20,542 bases of DNA, taken from assembly GCA_900322165.1 (NCBI GenBank), contig ONYR01000097.1, positions 1 through 20,542 of the forward strand, in the 5' to 3' direction. The position numbers and the translations under genes are program-made. A model generated the notes under the pieces. The model made no database searches. It had not been told where the DNA came from and worked only from the letters and a program-made list of their open reading frames with translations. This stretch comes from an uncultured Eubacteriales bacterium (lineage in GTDB: Bacteria; Bacillota; Clostridia; Lachnospirales; Bianqueaceae). How positions within the stretch are numbered: position 1 is the first letter of the stretch; every line of letters starts with the position of its first letter. Positions 14,666 to 20,542 of the stretch are shown here, piece by piece.

Positions 14666-17293
14666 TCACATGGTATAAGTACCGGGCCCAAGCTTGGCTT
14701 CCCGCCCATCAGGGAGGGCAATTTCCGCTTCCGCGTTGACCGGAATCGTAAAGCGGTAGCAAAGCTTGCCGTCCTGATCATAGCTCCACTCACTCTCAAT
14801 TTCCCCAAGCGGCGAGAGGTAGCGCGCTTTCGCGGACCCCAGAAGCGGACTTGGCTGAGGGGTGATTCGGATCTTTTCGTTTTCAACCCGGATGCCGCAG
14901 ACGCCAGAGAAGAGCCAGCCGCAGACCGCGCCTTTGGAATAGTGGTTGAGTGAGGCTTTCACTTCGCCTTTTTCGTTGACCCCGTCCCACTCTTCCCAGA
15001 TCGTAGTCGCCCCGTGCTTGACCTCGTAGAGCCAGCTCGGCATCGTGTCCTGCAGCAGCAGGCGGTAAGCTGTTTCCGTGTATCCGTAATCCGCCAGCAC
15101 GCGGCAGAGTGCCGGTGTGGAGAGAAATCCCGTATTCAGGTGATAGTCACACCGCTTCACGAGCTCATTTAAATCGCTCGCGGCCTGTTTCTTTTCCTCT
15201 TCGCTGAGCAGATCAAAGTCGATCGCGCGCACATATTCGGCCTGACGGTCGGAGTGAATGCTTCCGTCTGGTGCGGCCAAAAAGTGAAATGCTTTCTTCG
15301 CTCCCTCCGCAGTTTCACGGTATTTCTGCGCTCCCTCATCGTCTCCAAGCAGTTCGGAAATCTCACCGAGCATCCGGCCGGATTTCGCATAGTACGCGGT
15401 TGCCACCTTGCTCTGCGGCTTGCCCATCTGACTGATGGAGTCAACTCCCGGCTCGCACCACTCGCCATAGTCCGTACCCGTTTCGATCGCGTAAGCCGCG
15501 AATGGGTTTTCCTCTCCCTTAGGCGACGCAAACTTTTTCAGCATCGCCGCGAGCTGCTCCGGCGGCATGTTTTTCAGCATCGCGCGGTACTGCTCCGGAA
15601 TGCTGTTTACATCCGGAGCTGTCTGCTTTTGCCCGGCGCGGCTCATCAGATATGCATACCAGCGGCGCATCATCTCTGCGTTTTCTTCAATGATACGCGT
15701 ATCACCGGTTCTTTCATACATCGCCCACGGAACCAGAATCGAAGCATCGCCCCAGCCGACCGAGCCCGCGAGCAGCTCCGTGGTAAAGGTCGGCCGATTG
15801 TTTTTCGGCGCGATATTGGCAACCTTCCCGTCCGGATATTGATTGATCCGGCATTCGCCAAGCCATTTGCGAACGACCGGGAAGCAGTCCGCGAGATACA
15901 GCCCCGTATCGATAAACACGCCCATGTCACCAGTCCAGGCAGCCCGCTCTCTTGTCGGGCAGTCCGTCGGGACATCGCAGAAGTTCGATTTCATGCTCCA
16001 GAGCGTATTTTCCACCAACTGATTGACTTGCGCGTTGTCGCACTCAAACCATCCAAGGCGCTCCATATCGGAGTAAACCGCGATCGCGGTAAAGCGGGCA
16101 TCCGTCAGATCCGCATTCGTTTCTACCTTCGCGTAGCGGAAGCCCCAGATCGAAAACTTCGTCTTATAATGGTTTTCACCCTCTTTACAGGTGTAGATGA
16201 CCTGCTGCCGAGTGCCGCCCTCCTTGTGGCGCTTGCGATCCTGGAAGTTTTCCTGTGTAAAGTTTCCGTTTTCATCGAGCGTCTCACCGTGGGTCAGGGT
16301 CACAGTCTCCCCTTCCTTTGTGGTCAAGGTGAACTCCACATATCCGGCCAAGTTCTGTCCGAAATCGATTATGGTTTCGCCGTTTGGCGTCTTCAGCAGC
16401 TTTCCTTCAAACCGTTCATGCTCTTTGATCGGAGGGCAGTTGGAAGCGCACAGATTGTCCTTGCCGAAAGGCGCTGTTTTGACAAGGTGCCAGCCGGAGA
16501 GGTTTTCAAGTCTTGCGTCCACCACCTCGCCGTGCTGCATGTCATTCATGCGGATCGGTCCTTCCTGCGTGGCTTCCCACGAAGCATCGGAAACACAAAC
16601 CGGCTTTCCGTCCGCCTCGAGCTGCAACAGGAGTGCCACATCCTCTCCATACAGGTTTCGATCACCGTCTACTCCTGAGCAGGAGCGGTACCAGCCGTCG
16701 CCGAGAATGACTTCAGCGGTGTTTTCGCCGACGGAAAGCATGTCCGTCACGTCATAAGCCTGCACAAAGAGGCGCTCCTGATAGCTCGATACGCCCGGCG
16801 CGAGCACGAAATCCGAAACGCGCTTTCCGTTGAGTGATGCCTCGTAGAGACCGTGCGCGGTGATGTACAGACGGGCGTTTTCAAAAGGCTCGGAAATCGT
16901 AAAGGTTTTGCGAAGATAGCTGGCGGGCTTGTGAAGGGTGGGGTCCGGATTGATTTCCGGATTAATCCACTCTGCGGTATATTCGTCGGTATTCAGCAGC
17001 CCCATCTCGAAAAACGCTTCCTCGCTCCAGTCCCCGGCCTCGCTGTTTTCATCATAGAGCCGAACCCTCCAGGAGATTCTCTCCCGGCTTGACAGCGGCG
17101 CTTCAAAATCAGCAAACATCCGGCTGCTTTCCACTTTCCCGGTGGAGAAAACGGGCTTTCCGCCGCTTGAAGCTTCAAGTTCATAGGCAGTCTGCTTTTC
17201 TCCTCCTTCGCAGAGCCACATCATGCGAGGATGGATGACATCGATCCCAACCGGATTCTTCATGTACTCGGTCTTACAGGCAACTGCTCTCAT
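14666..17293 (-). CDS. GH78 alpha-L-rhamnosidase
   Basis: At 875 residues this has the multi-domain build of bacterial GH78 enzymes. N-terminal beta domains (about 1-280) lead to a rhamnosidase beta-sandwich (about 300-400, FGQNLAGYVEF), the (alpha/alpha)6 catalytic barrel (about 410-795) and a small C-terminal beta domain. Signatures are DCPTRERAAWTGD (444-456), DYGEWCEP (608-615), HGATTIWEEWDG (760-771) and SLNHYSKGAV (781-790). The enzyme inverts and removes terminal alpha-L-rhamnose. There is no signal peptide, so it works in the cytoplasm on material imported by the symporter encoded next. An insertion at about 556-600 (below) is unusual. GAGGAG before the ATG at 17293 supports the start. 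It is the first gene of the leftward operon and divergent from an AraC-family gene, its probable activator. Confidence 0.94.
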   Translation of the reverse strand: MRAVACKTEYMKNPVGIDVIHPRMMWLCEGGEKQTAYELEASSGGKPVFSTGKVESSRMFADFEAPLSSRERISWRVRLYDENSEAGDWSEEAFFEMGLLNTDEYTAEWINPEINPDPTLHKPASYLRKTFTISEPFENARLYITAHGLYEASLNGKRVSDFVLAPGVSSYQERLFVQAYDVTDMLSVGENTAEVILGDGWYRSCSGVDGDRNLYGEDVALLLQLEADGKPVCVSDASWEATQEGPIRMNDMQHGEVVDARLENLSGWHLVKTAPFGKDNLCASNCPPIKEHERFEGKLLKTPNGETIIDFGQNLAGYVEFTLTTKEGETVTLTHGETLDENGNFTQENFQDRKRHKEGGTRQQVIYTCKEGENHYKTKFSIWGFRYAKVETNADLTDARFTAIAVYSDMERLGWFECDNAQVNQLVENTLWSMKSNFCDVPTDCPTRERAAWTGDMGVFIDTGLYLADCFPVVRKWLGECRINQYPDGKVANIAPKNNRPTFTTELLAGSVGWGDASILVPWAMYERTGDTRIIEENAEMMRRWYAYLMSRAGQKQTAPDVNSIPEQYRAMLKNMPPEQLAAMLKKFASPKGEENPFAAYAIETGTDYGEWCEPGVDSISQMGKPQSKVATAYYAKSGRMLGEISELLGDDEGAQKYRETAEGAKKAFHFLAAPDGSIHSDRQAEYVRAIDFDLLSEEEKKQAASDLNELVKRCDYHLNTGFLSTPALCRVLADYGYTETAYRLLLQDTMPSWLYEVKHGATTIWEEWDGVNEKGEVKASLNHYSKGAVCGWLFSGVCGIRVENEKIRITPQPSPLLGSAKARYLSPLGEIESEWSYDQDGKLCYRFTIPVNAEAEIALPDGREAKLGPGTYTM

Positions 17294-17416
17294 ACGCTGC
17301 TCCTCTATTTAGTTTTGATCTTCTGCCGATTCAGCAGATTCATGAAAACTTTCCTTCCTCGCAGCTTTCTGCAATTTAGGGGAAAAGTCTTGATATTTCG
17401 TTCCATTTGTGGTTTT

Positions 17417-17445
17417 ATTCTATTAATTCCACAATCGGCGGTCAA
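17417..17445 (-). promoter_or_regulatory. Sigma-A promoter of the GH78/GPH/GH2 operon
   Basis: On the minus strand TTGACC (17445-17440) and TAGAAT (17422-17417) are 17 bases apart, one mismatch each from consensus. Transcription would start near 17410, giving an unusually long leader of about 115 bases before the rhamnosidase ATG. Confidence 0.65.
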
Positions 17446-17470
17446 TCTACTGATTCAAGAAAAGTTATAC

Positions 17471-17493
17471 TCATTCGTGAACCTTTCGAATGA
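17471..17493. repeat. Inverted repeat in the leader of the AraC-family gene
   Basis: TCATTCG and CGAATGA form 7-base arms separated by 9 bases, ending 36 bases before the AraC-family start. It could be a regulator-binding site or a weak leader hairpin. It does not resemble the LacI-type sites near uxaC. Confidence 0.45.
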
Positions 17494-17528
17494 AGATCAA
17501 TATTTTTTGAATGTTGAAGTAAGAGGAA

Positions 17529-18785
17529 ATGATGACAGATTCTTTTTTGCAAGAACACATCACTCACGAGGAACAGAGCCTTCTGCTTTTGGAAGCGATG
17601 ATTCCGGCAGGCGAAAACTTTTATATCTGGTGTTTCGGGAAACAGGGAAATTACCTCGATTCCTCCTGCCCCGAAACGCTGCGTCCTTTGCTTGAGAGAG
17701 CGTTCCGCCTATTCGGCGGTATCGAAAAAGCGCAGGTCATTGCACAAGGCGAGTCTGTCTATCCCCACCTGATCGGTTCTCCGATCGGCATGCAGTGGGC
17801 GGTCACATTCGAAACCAAACGTACGCGTGATCTGATCTTTGTTGCCGGTCCTGTTTTTTACTCCGATCCGGACGAGAAAATGCTCCGCGAAGCTTTACAG
17901 CCCTATACAAGTGACCCAGAAAACGCACAGTGGGTTCGGTCTGTCCTCCGAAATCTTGATGCTCTTCCGGTGATCCCTTACACGATCTTCACGCGCTACG
18001 TGATGATGATGCACAATACGCTGACCGGGCATCAGCTCGATATCTCCGTCCTGCTTACGCCGACGGATCCCCAACCCGGTTTTCGGCCCCAGGCTCCGGA
18101 AAAACGGGATCGTACCAAAGTTTATCTAGCCGAACGCGCCATGCTCTCGATGGTGCGAAACGGGGACATCAACTATCAGAGCGCTCTAACCCAAAGCAGT
18201 CAGATGAGCCCGGGCGTCCCGGTTCGGGGCAAAGACCCCCTTCAGCAAGCCAGGGTCAGCATCATTGTTTTCACCTCTCTGGTTTGCCGCGCCGCCATGG
18301 AAGGCGGTCTCAGCCCTGAAATCGCCTACCCCCTCGGCGATTCTTACATCGAAGCGGCTATTAACAGTCGGGACACAGGCGAGCTGAACGCACTGGCTAT
18401 GTCCATGTACCACGATTTTATCTATCAGGTTCATCAGCTGCACCGCAACCCGGATTACTCCCCCGCGATTCAGAAGTGCTGCGATTATATCGAATTTAGT
18501 CTCGACCGGCCGATCAGCATTCATGCGCTGGCTGTCCTGACCGGTTACACGGATTATTATCTGACGAACAAATTTAAAAAGGAAACCGGCGTGCCCCTGT
18601 TTCTCTATATACGAAACGCCAAAATCGACCGGGCAAAGCTGCTGCTCGAAACGACCGATCTCTCTGTCCGCGACATCTCGGATCGTCTCGCCTTCAGCTC
18701 GCCGAACTATTTTATCAAGTGCTTTCACGAATTAACCGGAGATTCCCCCGCGCAGTATCGACAGAAACAAAAAAAGAGGAAGTAA
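17529..18785 (+). CDS. AraC-family transcriptional regulator, probable activator of the rhamnosidase operon
   Basis: The 418-residue protein ends in a typical AraC DNA-binding domain of two helix-turn-helix units (about 311-418): ISIHALAVLTGYTDYYLTNK and then LSVRDISDRLAFSSPNYFIK. The N-terminal 300 residues form a sensory region without membrane segments, including the stretch RAAMEGGLSPEIAYPLGDSY seen in many Firmicute AraC regulators of carbohydrate genes. It should bind a cytoplasmic sugar signal and activate transcription. It is divergent from the rhamnosidase operon across 235 bases, the usual arrangement for an activator and its target. Two ATG codons lie in tandem at 17529 and 17532; GAGG is only 2 bases before the first, so the second may be used. 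A bidirectional terminator follows the stop codon. Confidence 0.9.
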   Translation: MMTDSFLQEHITHEEQSLLLLEAMIPAGENFYIWCFGKQGNYLDSSCPETLRPLLERAFRLFGGIEKAQVIAQGESVYPHLIGSPIGMQWAVTFETKRTRDLIFVAGPVFYSDPDEKMLREALQPYTSDPENAQWVRSVLRNLDALPVIPYTIFTRYVMMMHNTLTGHQLDISVLLTPTDPQPGFRPQAPEKRDRTKVYLAERAMLSMVRNGDINYQSALTQSSQMSPGVPVRGKDPLQQARVSIIVFTSLVCRAAMEGGLSPEIAYPLGDSYIEAAINSRDTGELNALAMSMYHDFIYQVHQLHRNPDYSPAIQKCCDYIEFSLDRPISIHALAVLTGYTDYYLTNKFKKETGVPLFLYIRNAKIDRAKLLLETTDLSVRDISDRLAFSSPNYFIKCFHELTGDSPAQYRQKQKKRK

Positions 18786-18821
18786 CATACCCGAAAGCTC
18801 ACCACAGTATGGCGGATTCCT

Positions 18822-18877
18822 AAAAAACAAGGACGTGTGAAAAAACGATCTTCATCGTTATTTCGCACGTCCTTTTT
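18822..18877. terminator. Bidirectional intrinsic terminator between convergent genes
   Basis: Arms 18829-18849 and 18854-18874 pair over 21 positions (one G-T pair, one A-A mismatch) around a CTTC tetraloop. T residues follow on the plus strand and AAAAAA precedes at 18822-18827, giving a T-tract on the minus strand. It can end both the AraC-family transcript and the leftward unit from the right. Confidence 0.92.
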
Positions 18878-18893
18878 CACTCGTCCTTTTCTC

Positions 18894-20048
18894 TTATCCA
18901 GAACTAGAACTGAACCGAAATTCGATCGGAATGGTTACAATGCGGTCATACCCCTCCAGATAGGTGGTCACGTACAGGATCGCCGTGTGGGACGGGGCGT
19001 CAAACATATCCCGGGCGATCAACGCGGTAATGTCATGGATTTCATCATAATGGGTGTACCCTTCCGTTGTGTACACATCCCCCGACGTTACCTCATCCGT
19101 AACCGAGAAGGTGTCTCCGGGATCCGCCTCGCCATCGACAACGAGAAGCAGGCTGATTACCTGTGACTCCTCCGTTACCAGCTCCGGATGGTTGTAGACA
19201 ACCGTCAGCCCTCGGCCATACAGATAGGACATCCAGACAAAGGACAGCGCATGGCTGTAAGGTCCGCTTTCTGTGGAATTATCGTAGTAGACCCACCACT
19301 GCACTTCCTCGGGAATGCTCTGCTGCGTAAAGACGCGTTCCTCTTCCCCGTCTGCTCCGAGGTTCATGCGTACTTTGACCTCAGCCTCCATCGGGAACGT
19401 GCCGGCCGCGTCGTAGTAAGCCTGATTGGCATCGTAAAAATGCTCTGTGGTAAAGTTCAGCGGAATCGGTTCGGAAACATCCTCGATCTCTTCCGAGAAA
19501 ACCATTGTCTCGGTCTCTGGATCCCAGTACTCCAGCGTCACAGGAAGCGCGACATCGTCCATGTTGTTGAAGGTTATCAAACCGATCATCTCGGAGGCCA
19601 TGGAGGAGAGCACGATTTCGCATTCCGGCTCGGTATAAGCAACCTCTTCCGTACTTGTCTGCGATTGTTCCTGACTGCTTTCTGTCTCTTCCGAGCTGCT
19701 TTCGCTTTGTTCTTCTTTTCCGTCTTCGACCCGGTACGCCGTTTCGGTAATCACGATGCCTTCCGCAATCGCGTGTCCTCTGGTCTGCTTTCGGGAAGCC
19801 AGATCCAGCGGCTGCGGTGAGAACCCGAGGACAAAGGTGATGACAGCGGCCAAAAGCAGCGTGTAGAACCGTGACGAGACTCCCTTGCCTTGCCGGCCAG
19901 ACTCCATAGGATCGCTTCCCGGCTCAACAATCTCAGGACCCGGACTCGGATACTCCGGTGGGGGCGGAGAGAATTCAAGCGCCGGATCCGGAACCGAGAT
20001 TTCCTCCGGAAGGCTGCCAAACTCCCGCTCATCCAGATTATTCGCCAT
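18894..20048 (-). CDS. Single-pass membrane protein of unknown function with acidic Ser/Glu linker
   Basis: I do not recognise this 384-residue protein. A proline-rich, acidic N-terminal tail (about 1-58, with PPPPEYPSPGP) precedes one membrane segment (about 61-77, FYTLLLAAVITFVLGF). After it come a low-complexity Ser/Glu/Gln linker (about 109-135) and a large beta-rich domain (about 138-384) that should lie outside the cell. Aromatic residues are frequent (VQWWVYYDNS, YNHPELV), but I see no catalytic motif and no LPxTG or lipobox signal. The basic stretch GRQGKGVSSR just before the membrane segment favours an N-in orientation. It starts 14 bases after the MscS-type channel gene with only a weak ribosome binding site (AGGG), so co-transcription is likely. 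A surface or envelope-stress role is a guess. Confidence 0.7.
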   Translation of the reverse strand: MANNLDEREFGSLPEEISVPDPALEFSPPPPEYPSPGPEIVEPGSDPMESGRQGKGVSSRFYTLLLAAVITFVLGFSPQPLDLASRKQTRGHAIAEGIVITETAYRVEDGKEEQSESSSEETESSQEQSQTSTEEVAYTEPECEIVLSSMASEMIGLITFNNMDDVALPVTLEYWDPETETMVFSEEIEDVSEPIPLNFTTEHFYDANQAYYDAAGTFPMEAEVKVRMNLGADGEEERVFTQQSIPEEVQWWVYYDNSTESGPYSHALSFVWMSYLYGRGLTVVYNHPELVTEESQVISLLLVVDGEADPGDTFSVTDEVTSGDVYTTEGYTHYDEIHDITALIARDMFDAPSHTAILYVTTYLEGYDRIVTIPIEFRFSSSSG

Positions 20049-20062
20049 TTTGTTTCCCTGCC

Positions 20063-20542
20063 TTATTTCTGATGCACGTCAACCTGCGGGAACGGAACCT
20101 CGACTCCGACCTTGCGGAAGCCAAGGAAAAGCTCACGGTTCAGCACACGGCTGGCGGAATAGATATTCTTATCATCGACCTCGACCACAAATTTCAGATT
20201 CACCGATGAATCCGCCAGAGCATCCACTCCGAGATAAACCGGCACCGAGAGCATCATATCTTCGTGGCGGTGGTAGATCTCTTCCATCATCGCGGGGAAC
20301 TTCTCCTCCAGCGCTTCCAGATCGGTCTCATAAGGAATCCCGATCGTCGAGATCGCGCGAGACGAATGGTCGGAGCGGTTCAGAAGGTTGACCATCGAGG
20401 AATTATTGACGATCTTGACATTGCCTCCCGCGTCTTCCAGACATGTGGTTCGGACACCGATGTTTGTCACAATGCCGCGGAAGCCGTTTACCTCAATGAA
20501 ATCACCCACGTTATACTGGTTTTCGAAAATCATGAAAACACC
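20063..20542 (-). CDS. MscS-type mechanosensitive channel (N-terminus beyond the right edge)
   Basis: The frame is open from the right edge to a stop at 20063, giving 160 residues of the C-terminal part of an MscS-family protein. The start of the visible part, FENQYNVGDFIEVNGFRGIVTNIGVRTT read in two pieces (NQYNVGDFIEVNGF, RGIVTNIGVRTT), is the conserved beta domain that follows the pore helix. The segment GGNVKIVNNSSMVNLLN corresponds to the family's G.v..iPN region, followed by the alpha/beta cage domain. The channel opens under membrane tension and releases solutes on osmotic downshift. The pore helices are outside the window. An ATG at 20533 exists inside the visible part, but it falls in the middle of the conserved domain and is not the true start. 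Confidence 0.88.
   Translation of the reverse strand, partial: GVFMIFENQYNVGDFIEVNGFRGIVTNIGVRTTCLEDAGGNVKIVNNSSMVNLLNRSDHSSRAISTIGIPYETDLEALEEKFPAMMEEIYHRHEDMMLSVPVYLGVDALADSSVNLKFVVEVDDKNIYSASRVLNRELFLGFRKVGVEVPFPQVDVHQK

Larger units (their letters stand above)
17294..17528. promoter_or_regulatory. Divergent control region between the rhamnosidase operon and the AraC-family gene
   Basis: This A-T rich gap of 235 bases holds the leftward promoter (below), a possible rightward -10 (TATACT, 17466-17471) without a convincing -35, an inverted repeat at 17471-17493 and three copies of GATTCA (two of them close together at 17328-17341, the third near 17452). No terminator or small gene is apparent. 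It is the likely binding platform for the AraC-family regulator. Confidence 0.6.

Noticed and set aside
14622..14669. GTG start for the GPH symporter, overlapping the rhamnosidase stop
   Set aside because: The overlap could allow coupling, but AGGAG lies inside this stretch in good position for the ATG at 14621, and the added residues are atypical for the family.
15254..16678. A 474-codon plus-strand open frame opposite the rhamnosidase gene
   Set aside because: It is a shadow of the well-supported GH78 coding sequence.

Overview
The window looks like chromosomal DNA of a moderately GC-rich (mid-50s % by eye) anaerobic Firmicute, probably a gut Clostridia relative. The reasons are strong AGGAGG-type ribosome binding sites, consensus sigma-A promoters, LacI- and AraC-family regulators of carbohydrate genes, a GPH-family sugar symporter, and glycoside hydrolases without signal peptides. 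I cannot name the species. No RNA genes, CRISPR arrays, insertion sequences or phage genes were seen.

Layout. (1) Positions 1-2357, minus strand: a tight unit transcribed from a TTGCAT-17-TATAAT promoter at 2414-2442, plsC-like acyltransferase > TSUP membrane transporter > class A beta-lactamase-like serine hydrolase, the last running off the left edge. (2) Positions 2479-9225, plus strand: a LacI-family regulator followed by uxaC, uxaB, uxaA and a TIM-barrel sugar isomerase/epimerase-like gene. A consensus promoter (TTGACA-17-TATAAT) in front of uxaC is overlaid by a perfect 16-bp palindrome, and a related 14-bp site lies in the leader of the regulator gene. A hairpin terminator sits between uxaA and the TIM-barrel gene, and a very strong one follows it. 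(3) Positions 9248-17293, minus strand, convergent with (2): GH78 alpha-L-rhamnosidase > GPH symporter > GH2 beta-glycosidase > a 524-residue protein of unknown function with beta-propeller-like repeats. A promoter for this unit lies at 17417-17445. (4) 17529-18785, plus strand: a divergent AraC-family activator, closed by a bidirectional terminator at 18829-18874. (5) 18894-20542, minus strand: an MscS-type channel (cut by the right edge) and a single-pass membrane protein of unknown function.

How it fits together. UxaC, UxaB and UxaA carry D-galacturonate through D-tagaturonate and D-altronate to 2-keto-3-deoxy-D-gluconate (KDG); UxaC also accepts D-glucuronate. The facing operon would import a rhamnose-containing oligosaccharide or glycoside through the GPH symporter and dismantle it in the cytoplasm with the rhamnosidase, the GH2 enzyme and perhaps the unknown propeller protein. 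A rhamnose- and uronate-bearing plant glycan (pectin rhamnogalacturonan or arabinogalactan side chains) or glycoside is a reasonable inferred source. KDG kinase, KDPG aldolase and rhamnose catabolic genes are not in the window. The most promising unexplained element is the 524-residue propeller-like protein, followed by the TIM-barrel gene behind the internal terminator.
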